NCBI GenBank assembly: GCA_016125555.1
Contig: WGLN01000004.1
Span: 264,598-328,597, forward strand
Direction of reading: 5' to 3'
Length of the DNA: 64,000 nt
Origin: Porphyrobacter sp.
GTDB taxonomy: Bacteria > Pseudomonadota > Alphaproteobacteria > Sphingomonadales > Sphingomonadaceae
Below, piece after piece: positions 1-10,367 of this stretch (within the stretch, counting starts at the first letter, position 1; each line of letters starts with the position of its first letter). The notes below the pieces were generated by a model that saw nothing but the letters and a program-made list of their open reading frames with translations, did not search any database and was not told where the DNA came from. The translations under genes and the position numbers were made by a program.

Positions 1-132
1 CTGCCGCCGCACAGGATGACCGGATGGATGGTTGTCACGCGTCGTCGTGCCCCTGATTGTGCGGGTCCGCGCTATAACAGGCGCGGCCCTGATGCCACCC
101 CTCGCGTCGGCTTTGCTGCCGGAACGGAGGCA

Positions 133-864
133 TCAGAACCACCGCTGGCGCCAGTAGAACGGGGCGGGGACGGGATTGCCTTCGCGGTCCTGCGCGGGAC
201 GGAAGCCGAGGCGGCTCTCGACCAGCTGGCAGGTGATCCGGTCGGCCTCGGGATCGGGACTGGGACGGTAGATCGTGCAGTCGTGCGCGCGCCCGTCGAC
301 CCCGACGATGACGCGCACGATCACCTCGTTGCCCTGCCGTGCCTCGCGCCCGCCCGCAGGCACGGGAAAGTCGCGCGCGTTGTCGATGCTGCCCGAGATG
401 TGCACCGGCTTCGTCACCGCGACGCCGCCGCGCCCGCCGCCTTCATTGCCGCTGCCGGTGCCGAGCCCGCTGCCCGCCGCCCCGGTGCCCTCGCCCGCCT
501 CGGTCGCGCCCGAGCGCGTGGCGCTGCCGGTCGAGGAGGCGCGCGGGCGAGGGCTTTCCTCGCGCAGGGGGCGGGGCGCTGGCGGCTGGGTGACGGGCTG
601 CGGCACCGCGTCCTTGCCGGGATCGCCCGCGGCGCCCTCGTCGGGCTCGGGCCGGTTCTCGGGCGGGGGCGGGGGCGGCGCGGTGACCGTCACGGTGAAG
701 GCCGATACCACCTGTTCCTGCACGGCTGCGGTGAAATCCGGCGCGAGCGCGCGCGCCAGCCCATAGAGCGCCGCGAGGTGCAGCAGCACGATGCCCGCGA
801 GCAGCGGCAGGCTCGCGCGTCGCCGCGCGCCCCTGAAATCATCCGGCCCCTTCATCCGACCCAT
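133..864 (-). CDS. tonB: Energy transducer TonB
   Basis: Inner-membrane protein that passes proton-motive force to outer-membrane TonB-dependent receptors. What is seen: a short basic N-terminus, one membrane segment at about residues 18-40, a run of six prolines at 63-68 followed by a Pro/Glu/Gly-rich periplasmic spacer, and a C-terminal TonB-type domain (about 160-243) ending in an aromatic-rich tail, WRQRWF. The length, 243 residues, is normal. An ATG nine codons' worth of bases upstream of MKGPDDF was chosen; starting at the next in-frame ATG would remove only three residues, and no strong ribosome site separates the two. A TonB-dependent receptor lies a few kb away, a plausible but unproven partner. 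Confidence 0.85.
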   Translation of the reverse strand: MGRMKGPDDFRGARRRASLPLLAGIVLLHLAALYGLARALAPDFTAAVQEQVVSAFTVTVTAPPPPPPENRPEPDEGAAGDPGKDAVPQPVTQPPAPRPLREESPRPRASSTGSATRSGATEAGEGTGAAGSGLGTGSGNEGGGRGGVAVTKPVHISGSIDNARDFPVPAGGREARQGNEVIVRVIVGVDGRAHDCTIYRPSPDPEADRITCQLVESRLGFRPAQDREGNPVPAPFYWRQRWF

Positions 865-976
865 CCGGTCAATCGCGATTACCTCCGTTTCGGGCGAGGT
901 TGTGCCGGAAACGCGGCGCGGTTTTCTATAGCACAGCGGAGGATTTTGGCGATGGAGCGCAAGGATCGATCGCGCG

Positions 977-3952
977 GTGCAACCTGTGGGCGGTGTGGGG
1001 GAGGCTTTCCCCGACACCTTGAGCGATTCCGCCGGGCCAGACGGTGCCGTGCGGGAGCGGACCGCTGCGCGCGCCTGGGCGGAGCGGCTGCGGATCGCCT
1101 CGGGCCCGGTGGATTCGCGCAGCCTCCTCGCCGCGCTGGCGGGGGGCGCGGGCTATCTCGCGCTCGCCTGCCTCAGCCTGCTGCTGGCGCGCGTCGGGGG
1201 CGACGTGGCGCCGGTGTGGCTGCCCAACGCCTTCGCGGTCGTCCTGCTGCTGCGCCTGCGGGTCGCCAACGAATGGCCGTTCCTGCTCGCTGCCTTCCTC
1301 GCCAGTCTTGCCGCGAACGGCGTGGCGCCGCTCGTCTGGCAAACCGCAACGGTTTTCTCGGTCGCCAACACGATCGAGATCGCGCTGGTGCTGGCTCTCA
1401 CCCGCCAGACCGCGGGAGAGACGTGCGACATGACCCGCCTCGCCCATCTCGCCCGGTTCGTTTGGGCGGGCGGGCTGGTCGGCCCGCTGGTGTCGGCGCT
1501 GATCGCCGCGCCGATGCTGGCAAGCGATCTCGCCAGCCTGCGCGCGGGCGCGACGGCGTGGTTCCTCACCGACAGCATGGCGATGGTGCTGTTCGTGCCC
1601 GCCTGGCTGCTGCTGACCGACCGGATGCGCGGGGTCCTGCCACCGGCCCCCGCGCGCGCGCCGGAGCGGCTGGCACTGCTGCTCGGCGGGACGACCTGCG
1701 CGCTGCTGGTGTTCTCGCAGTCGCAATATCCGCTGATCTTTCTCGTCCAGCCGATCACCCTGCTCCACGCCTTCCGTCTCGGCAGCCTCGGCACCGCGAT
1801 CCACGTGACCGCGGTGGCGCTGGTGGCCGGCGTGCTGACCTGGGCGGGGTTCGGCCCGATCGCCGCCGCCGGCGTGCCGGGGGTGGTCGCCGAACTCCAC
1901 CTGTTGCAGGCCTTCGTCGCTGCGAATTTCCTCACCGGCCTGCCGGTCGCCGCGATCCTCGCCGGGCGCGACCGGATGGTGGCGCAGCTCGAGGCGGGCA
2001 AGCGCGAGGTCGACCTGCTGGCCGACAACATCGCCGACGCAGTGCTGCGTTACGACCTTGCGGGCGTGTGCACCTATGCCTCGCCCTCGGTGGAGGAGGT
2101 GTTGGGGTCGCCGCCCGAAACCTATATCGGACGTCCGCTGACCGATCGGCTGCATCCCGAAGCGCGCGATCGCGCGGTGCTCGCGCTCGGCCGGCTGCTC
2201 GACGGCACGTCGGACAAGGAGCGCGTCACCTATCGCCGCTTCCAGGACAGTCCGGACGGGACGCCGGTGTTCCTCGAGGCGGATTGCGCGATCATCCGCA
2301 ATCCCGGCACCGGTGCGCGCGAGGGCGTGGTGGTGGCCACCCGCGACGTCACCGAGCGGGTCGAGCTCGAGCTCTTGCTGACGAGCGCACGCCGCAAGGC
2401 GGAGAACGCGGCGCGGGTCAAGAGCGAGTTCCTTGCCAACATGAGCCACGAGATCCGCACGCCGATGAACGGCGTGCTGGGTTTCGCCGAGCTGCTGCTG
2501 CAGGGCGATCTCGCCGATGACCAGCGCCGCTATGCCGAAATGATCGTGCAGTCGGGCCACTCGATGATGACCCTGCTCAACGACGTGCTCGATCTCAGCA
2601 AGATCGAAAGCGGGCAGTTCAGCATCGATCACGCCCCGGTCGATCTCCACGCGACGCTGGCCGAATGTGCGGCGCTGCACCGCCAGGCCGCCGAGAAAAA
2701 GGGGCTGGCGCTCGACTTCGCCTGCGCCTGCGGGGATGCGTCCGATTGCCGCTGCGAGCCGGCACAGCGCCCCTGGATAACGACCGACGGGCTGCGGCTG
2801 CGCCAGATCGTGCTCAATCTTCTCGGAAACGCGGTGAAGTTCACCGAGGCGGGGACCATCCGCCTCGCCTACACGCTCGCGCGCCATGAGGTGCGGATCT
2901 GCATCGCCGATACCGGCATCGGGATCAGCCAAGGTCGGCTCGATCGGATTTTCCAGCCCTTCGTCCAGGGCGAGGGCGACACCGCCCGGCGCTATGGCGG
3001 GACCGGGCTTGGCCTGTCGATCAGCCGGCAGCTGGCCGCGCTGCTCGGCGGACGGATCGAGGTGACGAGCGCGCCCGGCGAAGGATCGCGCTTCACGCTG
3101 GTTCTGCCCGCGCGGCTCGCCACGCCCGATGCCGCGCTGCCGGAACGCGCGCCGGCAGCGCCCAGCGCCCTCGCCGCCGCATCGCGAATCCTGCTGGTCG
3201 AGGACCACGATCTCAACCGCGTGCTGATGTCCGAGATGCTCGAACGCTGCGGGCAGGAGGTCGCGATCGCGCATGATGGCAACGAGGCGATCGCGATGGT
3301 GATCGACGCGGCGCTGCGCGGCAAGCTGTTCGATCTCGTGCTGATGGACGTGCAGATGCCGGGGTGCGACGGCTATGCCGCGACGCGCGCGATCCGGGCT
3401 GAGGGGATCGGGCCGGATGTGCTGCCCATCGTCGCGCTCACCGCCAACGCCTTCCCCGAGGACATCGCTGCTGCGCGTGCGGCGGGAATGCAGGCGCATC
3501 TCGCCAAGCCGATCGCCCTTGCCGCGCTGGTGCGGGCGCTGCAGCGCTGGCTGCCGACCCGGATCGTCGAAGCCCCGCAGCCCTCCCGGCCCGACGCGGC
3601 GGCGCGGCAGCGCCCCGCCATCTCGGCGCGGCTGGTCGCACGCTGGGAGAAGCGGCGCAGCGAGGCGGTCGCGGCGGTGCGCGACGCGCTGGGCGACGGG
3701 ATGCTCGTAGCCGGTTCACCGCAGGATCCGGCCATGCTGCGGCTTGCGGGCCTGCTTCACAAGCTCGCCGGCAGCGCGGGCATGTTCGGCGAGCCGGCCC
3801 TCGGCGAAAGCGCCGCGCTGCTCGAGCGTGCGCTTGCGGCGGAGCCGGACGGGGTCGGCGAGGCGCGCGAGACGCTGGCGCACGAGCTGCTGGCGATCGC
3901 CGACCGGGCGGCGGATGCTCCCGCCCGCAAGGTGGGCGGCGCGGCGGGTTAG
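977..3952 (+). CDS. MASE1 hybrid sensor histidine kinase with receiver and Hpt domains
   Basis: Multi-step phosphorelay sensor kinase of 991 residues. Order of domains: a MASE1-like membrane region with about eight hydrophobic segments (roughly 47-330), a PAS domain (about 345-460), a HisKA dimerisation domain with the phospho-accepting His491 in SHEIRTP, an HATPase domain with the N box ([10 protein letters not shown]) and G boxes ([15 protein letters not shown]), a receiver domain with Asp791 in VLMDVQMPG, and a C-terminal Hpt domain with His928 in [11 protein letters not shown]. All phosphotransfer residues are present, so it should be active. No dedicated response regulator gene adjoins it. 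The start is a GTG preceded by AAGGA; later starts are possible. Confidence 0.9.
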   Translation: MQPVGGVGEAFPDTLSDSAGPDGAVRERTAARAWAERLRIASGPVDSRSLLAALAGGAGYLALACLSLLLARVGGDVAPVWLPNAFAVVLLLRLRVANEWPFLLAAFLASLAANGVAPLVWQTATVFSVANTIEIALVLALTRQTAGETCDMTRLAHLARFVWAGGLVGPLVSALIAAPMLASDLASLRAGATAWFLTDSMAMVLFVPAWLLLTDRMRGVLPPAPARAPERLALLLGGTTCALLVFSQSQYPLIFLVQPITLLHAFRLGSLGTAIHVTAVALVAGVLTWAGFGPIAAAGVPGVVAELHLLQAFVAANFLTGLPVAAILAGRDRMVAQLEAGKREVDLLADNIADAVLRYDLAGVCTYASPSVEEVLGSPPETYIGRPLTDRLHPEARDRAVLALGRLLDGTSDKERVTYRRFQDSPDGTPVFLEADCAIIRNPGTGAREGVVVATRDVTERVELELLLTSARRKAENAARVKSEFLANMSHEIRTPMNGVLGFAELLLQGDLADDQRRYAEMIVQSGHSMMTLLNDVLDLSKIESGQFSIDHAPVDLHATLAECAALHRQAAEKKGLALDFACACGDASDCRCEPAQRPWITTDGLRLRQIVLNLLGNAVKFTEAGTIRLAYTLARHEVRICIADTGIGISQGRLDRIFQPFVQGEGDTARRYGGTGLGLSISRQLAALLGGRIEVTSAPGEGSRFTLVLPARLATPDAALPERAPAAPSALAAASRILLVEDHDLNRVLMSEMLERCGQEVAIAHDGNEAIAMVIDAALRGKLFDLVLMDVQMPGCDGYAATRAIRAEGIGPDVLPIVALTANAFPEDIAAARAAGMQAHLAKPIALAALVRALQRWLPTRIVEAPQPSRPDAAARQRPAISARLVARWEKRRSEAVAAVRDALGDGMLVAGSPQDPAMLRLAGLLHKLAGSAGMFGEPALGESAALLERALAAEPDGVGEARETLAHELLAIADRAADAPARKVGGAAG

Positions 3953-4085
3953 GGCCGCTTCGACAGCGCGCAGCCGGGCGCCGGCACCCGGTAGCTCTTG
4001 GCTGCACGCACGCCTGTTCTCCGCCGCATGCAGCCTGGCGGAACCCCGGCAGAAGCAATGCACGGAGCGCGGGCGCCAAAGCGAA

Positions 4086-4115
4086 GGGGCAGCCTCCCTT
4101 TCGGAAGGCTGCCCC
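4086..4115. terminator. Bidirectional hairpin terminator between convergent genes
   Basis: A ten-base perfect inverted repeat, GGGGCAGCCT / AGGCTGCCCC, separated by about ten bases. It lies between the end of the sensor kinase gene and the end of the converging TonB-dependent receptor gene, which is where a shared terminator is expected. No long T run follows on either side. Confidence 0.6.
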
Positions 4116-4160
4116 TCTGCCTGCCCTGACCGCGCGCCGGACGCGCGGTGGGCCGTGGTC

Positions 4161-6632
4161 TTAGAAGCCCCAGACCAGCGACGCGGTGATCGCGCGCGGC
4201 GGGCCGATGTTCACGAACGCGCCCGAAGTGGTCAGGCCGGTCGAAGCCGAACCGATATAGACCTGGTCGAAGAGGTTGGTGACGTTGACCTGGATGTAGG
4301 CCTTCTCGAGGTCTTCGTTCAACTCGCCGAGGTTCAGGCGCACGTCGAGGTCGGCGACGGTGTAGGCCGGAAGTTCGATCGTGTTGATGTCGTTGAGATA
4401 GCGCTTGCCGGTCCGCTTGACCTGCGCACCGATCTCGACCGGGCCGAGCCTGCCCTGCGCACGGCCACCGAGCGTGTAGATCGGGGCACCCGATTCACGC
4501 TTGCCGGCGGTCGCGGCGAAGGAGTTGGCGCCGGTCTGGACGTCTTCCTTGATCTCCGACTTGAGGTAGGAACCGAAGACGTAGACCGAGAAGTCGCTGA
4601 TCGGCTTCCACGCGATGCTGCCGTCGACGCCGTACTTGTCGACGGTGCCGAGGTTGCGGGTCACGTTGAGGTCGAGGATCGGATCGTAGGCGGTGGCGAG
4701 ACGGTTCTTGTAACGGTTGAACCAGCCCGAGACCTGCGCCTGGATCTGGCCGCTGCGATAGCGAACACCCAGGTCGAACGCATCCGAGGTTTCCGGCGTC
4801 GGAGCGACGCCGGCCAGCAGCGAGCCGTAGAGCGCATCGGTGCCGGGCACCGACAGGTTCTTGGCATAGCTGGCGAAGACGCTCGCGTTGCCGAAGTTGT
4901 AGGTCAGACCCACGTTCGGAAGCAGCTTGTCGTACTTGTACTTCGCCGAAGCCGGGGCGAGGTAGTTCGGGTTGAGGGCGACGTAATCGGCGATCGCGGC
5001 GTCGCCGTTGATGCAGTTCACGTTGCCCGAGGTGTCGGTCGTCACGCAGTACTGGTTCAGGTCGCGGGTGAAGAACGGCGCACGAACGCCGAGCTGGACC
5101 ACCAGGTCGTTGAACTCGCCGCGATATTCGGCCGAGATCTGGTTGAGCGTGGCATAGGAGAGGCGGTTGCGCTTCTGCGGGGCCACGCCGTTCACGTCGA
5201 GCAGCGGGTCGTTGATCGGGAAGACATCAACCGGCTCGCCGTTGTTCAGCAGGCTGCCCGCCGTGCCGGTCTGGCGGTGCCGGGCGCGGTCGAAGGTGTA
5301 GGCCAGACGGATGCGGTTGGCATCGTCGATGTCGTAGATCAGGTTCGCGATCACCCCGTAGCGCCGGGTCTGGGTGTGGCTCGGCGAAAGGATGGTCACG
5401 TAGTCGAGCGTGTCGCCGTCACCGTTGAGGTCGACCCCACCGAAGTAGTAATACTGGGTCGAACGGTTGTTGCGCTGCGGGTTGCGCGGATCGGTCTGGA
5501 AGATGCCCCCGGTGAAGCCGTCGGGCGAGAAGCCTTCGAAGCCGATCGAGGTGCCGCCGCCGTTGGCCTTCACGTACTGGAAGCTCGGGTCGACGGTCAG
5601 GATCAGGTTGTCGCTGAGCGTGAAGCGCGAGTTGCCGCGGATGTTGCCGGTGTTCGAGGGGTTGTAACGACGCTCGAACGGGGTGCCGCAGCTGTTGTAG
5701 CGATCCTGGACGCCCTGGACGCCCGACACCAGCGTGCACGGCGTACCGTCGGACAGGGTGTAGAAGCGATCTTCAGGGTCCTGAATCGCGTAGGTTTCGA
5801 TGCCGCTGAAGTTCGACGGCGAACCGTTGAAGTTGTTGCGGTTCTGGTTGTAGTGACCGGCGATCGAGATGAAGTCGCCGTTGTCACCGAGCGGCTGGAA
5901 GATCTTGGCGTTGTACTGCTGCTTGTCGACGCCGCCGTAGTTCGAGAACACCGAATCGTTCTGGGTGCGCGACGCGGCGATGTAGGCGCTGAGGCCGCTC
6001 GAGGTCAGCTCGCCGGTCTCGATCTTGCCGAAGAAGCGGTACATCGGGCGGTCGCCGGGGTTCCCGCGCGCGATGAGGTTGCCGTAGGTCACGCTGGTCA
6101 GCACGCCGAAATCGGCATCCGGGTTCTTGGTGCGGATGTTGATCGTGCCGCCCGCGGCCGACGCGGTCGGGCTGTCGACGTCGGTCGAGCCGAGGCTGAC
6201 GGTGGCGTATTCGATCAGCTCGGGGTCAACCTGCTGGTTGGTGTAGAGCGCGTAGTTGCCCGAGTCGTTGAGCGGGATACCGTCGAAAGTCTGCGAGATG
6301 CGGTCCGACGAGAAGCCGCGGATCGTGAAGCTGCCACCGAGCGAACCATAGGGGTCGTTGTTGGTGAAGCTGACGCCCGGGACGAGGTTGAGGATGTCGT
6401 TGATGGTCTGGCCGGGGGCCTGGCGACCGATCAGTTCCGAACCGATCTGCACCTTCGCCTTGGGCGAATCGGGAACTTCGACGCCGGCGACGTCGCTGGC
6501 GCGCTTACCGGTGACGATGATCGGCTCGTTGTCGAAGTCCGACGACCCGGTCGACTGCGCGAAGGCCGGAGTGGCGACGGTGGTGGCAGCAAGGCTTACG
6601 ACGCTTGCGGCGAGAAGATACTTAAGCTTCAT
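4161..6632 (-). CDS. TonB-dependent outer-membrane receptor
   Basis: Outer-membrane active transporter, 823 residues. Residues 1-26 form a classic signal peptide ending AFAQ. A TonB-box-like stretch (EPIIVTGKR) follows near residue 36, then the plug domain (about 60-170, with the motifs LVPGVSF and TIRGF) and a long beta-barrel finishing in the terminal Phe of LVWGF. The ATG just before MKLKYLL was chosen because it opens the signal peptide and has AGGGG nine bases upstream; the frame stays open further upstream but encodes no sensible protein. The substrate cannot be read from sequence. The upstream neighbour is an isopenicillin-N-synthase-like oxygenase on the same strand, 263 bases away. 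Confidence 0.92.
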   Translation of the reverse strand: MKLKYLLAASVVSLAATTVATPAFAQSTGSSDFDNEPIIVTGKRASDVAGVEVPDSPKAKVQIGSELIGRQAPGQTINDILNLVPGVSFTNNDPYGSLGGSFTIRGFSSDRISQTFDGIPLNDSGNYALYTNQQVDPELIEYATVSLGSTDVDSPTASAAGGTINIRTKNPDADFGVLTSVTYGNLIARGNPGDRPMYRFFGKIETGELTSSGLSAYIAASRTQNDSVFSNYGGVDKQQYNAKIFQPLGDNGDFISIAGHYNQNRNNFNGSPSNFSGIETYAIQDPEDRFYTLSDGTPCTLVSGVQGVQDRYNSCGTPFERRYNPSNTGNIRGNSRFTLSDNLILTVDPSFQYVKANGGGTSIGFEGFSPDGFTGGIFQTDPRNPQRNNRSTQYYYFGGVDLNGDGDTLDYVTILSPSHTQTRRYGVIANLIYDIDDANRIRLAYTFDRARHRQTGTAGSLLNNGEPVDVFPINDPLLDVNGVAPQKRNRLSYATLNQISAEYRGEFNDLVVQLGVRAPFFTRDLNQYCVTTDTSGNVNCINGDAAIADYVALNPNYLAPASAKYKYDKLLPNVGLTYNFGNASVFASYAKNLSVPGTDALYGSLLAGVAPTPETSDAFDLGVRYRSGQIQAQVSGWFNRYKNRLATAYDPILDLNVTRNLGTVDKYGVDGSIAWKPISDFSVYVFGSYLKSEIKEDVQTGANSFAATAGKRESGAPIYTLGGRAQGRLGPVEIGAQVKRTGKRYLNDINTIELPAYTVADLDVRLNLGELNEDLEKAYIQVNVTNLFDQVYIGSASTGLTTSGAFVNIGPPRAITASLVWGF

Positions 6633-6645
6633 TGAAGTAGCCCCT

Positions 6646-6733
6646 GGTGACAGTGGAGAGTGACAAGAGATGTGTTGTTGTCGGGCTGCCCTTAGGCCCG
6701 CGTGACTTCGGAAAAGCGACTGTTCTGTGACAG
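6646..6733 (-). promoter_or_regulatory. Cluster of TGTCAC boxes upstream of the receptor gene
   Basis: In the 5' region of the TonB-dependent receptor the TGTCAC hexamer occurs three times when read on the gene's strand: CTGTCACC at 6646-6653, TTGTCACT at 6659-6666, and CTGTCACAG at 6725-6733. CTGTCACC also occurs twice in tandem near 9490-9511. The sites are seen directly; that they bind a regulator is inference. Confidence 0.35.
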
Positions 6734-6895
6734 TTTGATGAAACGCACGGCCGGGCGGGCCCGTTTCCTGCGCGATCGTGGCTTCAGCCCCACATAAAGC
6801 GCCGGATTTCCGCGCTTTTGCAGCCCGGGTGTTGCATGGGAGCAACGACCCCAAGGGATTTTCCCGAGGCGCGCCTTACCCCTTTCGCGGACGAC

Positions 6896-7825
6896 TCAGG
6901 CGAGATTGATCTCGCGCAGGCGCTGCATCAGGAAGTCGTGCGCGGTGATCGGCTCGGGCGGCGGCGCGGCATCCTGCGCCGAGACGCATTCGGGCAGCGG
7001 CTCGATCAGGAAATCGGGTCGGAAATGGAGAAAAAAAGGCATCGAGTAGCGCGAGCGCTTCGCCGCCTCCCCGCGCGGGTTGACCACGCGGTGGGTGGTC
7101 GAGCGCAGTCGCCCGTTGGTCTGGCGCTCGAGCATGTCGCCGACATTGATCACCAGCGCGCCCGGGGTCGCCGGGATCGGCAGCCACTCGCCTTGGCGGG
7201 TGAGCAGTTCGAGCCCGGCCTCCTCGGCCCCGAGCAGGAGGGTGATGGTGTTGATGTCGCCATGCGCCGCGGCGCGGATCGCGCCTTCGGGGGCATCATC
7301 GCCCAGTGGCGGGTAGTGGAGCAGGCGCATCACCGAATTGCCGTCCTCGACGCTCGCGGCGAAGAAGTCGCGCGGTCGACCGAGATGCAGCGCGATCGCC
7401 TCGAGCACGCGCGCGCCAGTCTGCTCGAAGGCGGCGAACAGTGCGGCCATCGTCTCGTGGAAACCTTCGACCTCGTCCGGCCAGATGTTGGGCGCCATGT
7501 ATTCGGCCAGCGGGTGGCCGGCGGGCAGGTCGCGGCCGACGTGCCAGAACTCCTTGAGGTCGAACACCTCGGCGTCCTTGGCCTTCTCGGTGCCGAAGGG
7601 GGTGTAGCCGCGCGCCCCGCCGCCGCCCTCGATCCGGTAGGCGCGCTTGACCGGGTCGGGCAGCGCGAAGAACGCCTTCGAGACCGCCTCGGCCTCGTCG
7701 ATGAGCGCCTGCGGGATGCCGTGGTCGCGGACCACCGCGAAGCCGTATTCGGAAAAGCTGCGGCCGAGCTCGTCGGCGATGGTTTCGAGCGGCTGGGCGA
7801 GGCTGACGGATGCGATGCTGTTCAT
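6896..7825 (-). CDS. Isopenicillin N synthase family 2-oxoglutarate/Fe(II) oxygenase
   Basis: Non-haem iron oxygenase, 309 residues, of the plant-like DIOX_N plus 2OG-FeII_Oxy class. The N-terminal domain runs to about residue 120. The catalytic domain carries the full facial triad His188-x-Asp190 (HGD) and His245 (TTHRVV), plus the 2OG-binding Arg259-Tyr-Ser261. Family members in bacteria hydroxylate small molecules and some build ethylene or antibiotic precursors; the substrate here is unknown. It lies between a NupC nucleoside transporter (upstream, 42 bases) and a TonB-dependent receptor (downstream), all on the same strand, which suggests but does not show joint use in uptake and modification of a small metabolite. 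Confidence 0.88.
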   Translation of the reverse strand: MNSIASVSLAQPLETIADELGRSFSEYGFAVVRDHGIPQALIDEAEAVSKAFFALPDPVKRAYRIEGGGGARGYTPFGTEKAKDAEVFDLKEFWHVGRDLPAGHPLAEYMAPNIWPDEVEGFHETMAALFAAFEQTGARVLEAIALHLGRPRDFFAASVEDGNSVMRLLHYPPLGDDAPEGAIRAAAHGDINTITLLLGAEEAGLELLTRQGEWLPIPATPGALVINVGDMLERQTNGRLRSTTHRVVNPRGEAAKRSRYSMPFFLHFRPDFLIEPLPECVSAQDAAPPPEPITAHDFLMQRLREINLA

Positions 7826-7867
7826 GCGCGCGCCCTTACACCCGCGCGCGCCGCCCTGCCAAGCAAA

Positions 7868-9346
7868 TCACAGCGGCAGGAACAGGCTCGCCAGCGCCGC
7901 GCTCATCAGGTTGGCGAGGCTCCCGGCGGCGAGCGCCTTCAGCCCCAGCTTCGCGATCACCGGGCGCTGGTTGGGGGCGAGCCCGCCGGTCACCGCCATC
8001 TGGATCGCGATCGAGGAGAAATTGGCGAAGCCGCACAGCGCGAAGGTGACGATCGCGCGGCTGCGCGCGGTCAGCTCACCCGCCTGCATCGCGCCGAGAT
8101 CGATGAAGGCGACGAATTCGTTCAATACGATCTTGGTGCCGAACAGGCCGCCCGCGATGCGCGCCTGGTCCCAGTCGGCGATGCCGATCAGGAACATCAC
8201 CGGCGCGAACAGGTAGCCGAGCAGCTTCTGGAAGCTGAGCGTTTCGAGCCACGCTGCGCTGTCCGGCCCGAGCGGCATGCCCATTCCGGCGGCCAGCGAG
8301 ACGATGCCCGACCCGAGCCCGCCGAGCATCCCGTTGGCGAGCGCCACCAGCGCGACGAACACCATCACCATCGCGCCGACCGCGACCGCCAGCTTGACCC
8401 CGGTCTGGGTGCCCTGCGCCGCGGCCTCGATGATGTTGGCCGGGCGATGGCCTTCCTCGAAGGTCTCGGCGGCGGTGACCGCATCGGCCTTGCCGCTCTC
8501 GACCATCGCGGCAGGGCCGGTCGCGCTGATCCGCGACTGGGGCAGCTCGATCTCGTGGCCGTTCTCGTCGTACATCACCACGCGGGTCGCCTCGGCGATT
8601 GCGCCCGCACGTCCCCGTGCGCGCGCCACCGCCGCCGCGCCGACGCCATTGTCGGCAGCGCCCCCATGCGGGCCATCGTCGGGCATGATGATCTTGGCCA
8701 TCAGGATGCCGCCCGGCGCCGACATGAAGGCCGCGGCCAGCAGGAAGGGCACCGCCTGGGTGCCCACGAAGCTGGCGTAGGCGGCAAGGATCGTCCCCGC
8801 CACGCCCGCCATGCCGACCGCCATCAGCGTGAACAGGCGCGCGGGCGGCAGTGCGGCCAGGTAGGGCCGCACCACCAGCGGGCTTTCCGACTGGCCGACG
8901 AAGATGTTGGCCGCCGCGCCCAGCGCCTCGACCTTGCTGATGCCGGTGATCCAGCCGATCGCCCCGCCCACCCAGCGCACCAGCCGCTGCATGATGCCGA
9001 GGTGGTAGAGGATCGAGACGATCGCGGCGAAGAACACGATCACCGGCAGCGCCGCGATCACGAAGGTGTTGGCGAAGGGATTGCTCTCCATCGGCCCGAA
9101 GATCGAGGTGATGCCGACCTTGGAGAAATCGAGCAGCGCGATCACACCGCCCGACAGCCCGCCGATCACCGCCACGCCGATGTCGGTGCGCAGCACGATC
9201 AGGGCGGTGAAGGCCTGCAGCCCGAAGGCCGCGCCGACCACGCGCAGATTGATCCTGCGCCGCGCAGAGGACAGCGCGAAGGCGATTCCCAGAATGGCGA
9301 CGACCCCTGCCAGGCTCAGCAGGACGGACGTGATACTCTCGTTCAC
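7868..9346 (-). CDS. NupC-type concentrative nucleoside transporter
   Basis: Inner-membrane sodium- or proton-coupled nucleoside uptake protein. The sequence shows the Nucleos_tra2_N / Gate / Nucleos_tra2_C order, including the signature region NIFVGQSESPLVVRPY and the C-terminal GTKIVLNEFVAF. There is a hydrophilic insert of roughly 100 residues (rich in Ala, Arg and Glu) between the gate and the C-terminal domain, as in many alphaproteobacterial members. 492 residues from the GTG that opens VNESITSV; the ribosome site (AAGGGG) is rather far upstream (about 15 bases), so the start is less certain than the family. The oxygenase gene follows after 42 bases. Confidence 0.9.
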   Translation of the reverse strand: MNESITSVLLSLAGVVAILGIAFALSSARRRINLRVVGAAFGLQAFTALIVLRTDIGVAVIGGLSGGVIALLDFSKVGITSIFGPMESNPFANTFVIAALPVIVFFAAIVSILYHLGIMQRLVRWVGGAIGWITGISKVEALGAAANIFVGQSESPLVVRPYLAALPPARLFTLMAVGMAGVAGTILAAYASFVGTQAVPFLLAAAFMSAPGGILMAKIIMPDDGPHGGAADNGVGAAAVARARGRAGAIAEATRVVMYDENGHEIELPQSRISATGPAAMVESGKADAVTAAETFEEGHRPANIIEAAAQGTQTGVKLAVAVGAMVMVFVALVALANGMLGGLGSGIVSLAAGMGMPLGPDSAAWLETLSFQKLLGYLFAPVMFLIGIADWDQARIAGGLFGTKIVLNEFVAFIDLGAMQAGELTARSRAIVTFALCGFANFSSIAIQMAVTGGLAPNQRPVIAKLGLKALAAGSLANLMSAALASLFLPL

Positions 9347-9489
9347 GGCAGCGACGATGCCCCTTGTAGTGCTTCCGCGGCCGCGCGCTGCGGCCCGATC
9401 CCCTGATGGCGCCGAGCGGGGGTTCCGCCGGCAGCCGCTTCGCGGCGTGGCAGTTTGCGCGAAGACTTGCAAGCCGCGATGCGACATTG

Positions 9490-9511
9490 TGGTGACAGGC
9501 TTGGTGACAGG
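9490..9511. promoter_or_regulatory. Tandem direct repeat TGGTGACAGG
   Basis: Two exact copies of TGGTGACAGG, start to start 12 bases, in the divergent gap between the NupC gene and the queuosine-precursor transporter gene. The spacing, near one helical turn, is typical of a direct-repeat operator. The same CTGTCACC sequence occurs upstream of the TonB-dependent receptor. A regulatory role is inferred. Confidence 0.35.
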
Positions 9512-9562
9512 GCGCGCCGCGGCGCTTTTCTTTTGCGCGGGCGCTGGCTAGGCCATGCCCCG

Positions 9563-10258
9563 ATGACCGACCCCGCGCCCGCCGCCGCCCCGCCCGCGAA
9601 CATGCCGCTCGGCCTGTTCGTCTTCACGCTGCTTTATGGCGGGATGACGGTTCTGGCAGGCGTGCTCGCCTTCAAGCAGGTGCAGCTGTGGCCGACCGAC
9701 CTTGCGGTGGAAAGCGGGATCTTCGCCTTCCTGCTGCTGGTGGTGATCTCGAGCACGCTGTCGCAGCTTTACGGGCGCCGCTTCGCGCAGCGGATCGTGT
9801 GGTGGGGCTTCCTGCCGCTGCTGATCGCCTCGCTGCTGATGGTGCTGGTGCTGCGCCTGCCGGCCTCGACCGAGATGATCGCCGACCGCGCCGGCGACCT
9901 TGCCGCTTTCGAGCGGGTGCATTCGACCGTCTGGCGGGTCTGGGCGGCAGGCCCGGCGGCCTATATCACCTCGCTGCTGCTCAACATCTGGATCTTCGAC
10001 CGCCTGCGCGGCGCGGGCGGCGAAGGCACGCTCGGCCTGATGGTGCGGGGCGCCGTGGCCTCGGCCTTGAGCCAGGCGGTGGATTCGGTGATCTTCATCA
10101 CGCTCGCCTTCTACGGCCTGTTCCCGATCATGAACCTGATGATCGGCCAGGTGATCGCCAAGGTCACTCTGAGCCTCGTGCTGGTGCCCTTCCTGATCAC
10201 CGGCGGGGTGAAGGCGGCGCGCTGGCTCGACGCACGTAAGGACGACGCGCCAGCCTGA
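9563..10258 (+). CDS. Queuosine precursor transporter, YhhQ/VUT family
   Basis: Integral membrane protein of 231 residues with about six hydrophobic segments. The pattern (NIWIFDRLR, the SQAVDSVIFITLAFYG segment, and a short charged C-terminus) is that of the VUT_1 (DUF165/YhhQ) family, which in Escherichia coli imports the queuosine precursors preQ0/preQ1 for tRNA modification. No queuosine synthesis genes are next to it and I see no preQ1 riboswitch aptamer upstream. The ATG giving MTDPAPA was chosen as the first residue of the conserved protein; its ribosome site is weak. Confidence 0.85.
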   Translation: MTDPAPAAAPPANMPLGLFVFTLLYGGMTVLAGVLAFKQVQLWPTDLAVESGIFAFLLLVVISSTLSQLYGRRFAQRIVWWGFLPLLIASLLMVLVLRLPASTEMIADRAGDLAAFERVHSTVWRVWAAGPAAYITSLLLNIWIFDRLRGAGGEGTLGLMVRGAVASALSQAVDSVIFITLAFYGLFPIMNLMIGQVIAKVTLSLVLVPFLITGGVKAARWLDARKDDAPA

Positions 10259-10367
10259 AACCCGCCCCGGTCCGACGCTCGGCCCGCCGCGCGGGTGCGC
10301 CCCGCCGCCGCTCCACCGGGAGCCTTCCTCCGCCGCCGCCATTGATGAAGGGCAAGGAGGAACAGGC

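Noticed and set aside
1..132. Possible gene at the left edge
   Set aside because: No frame with family resemblance or ribosome site; probably the intergenic region downstream of tonB.
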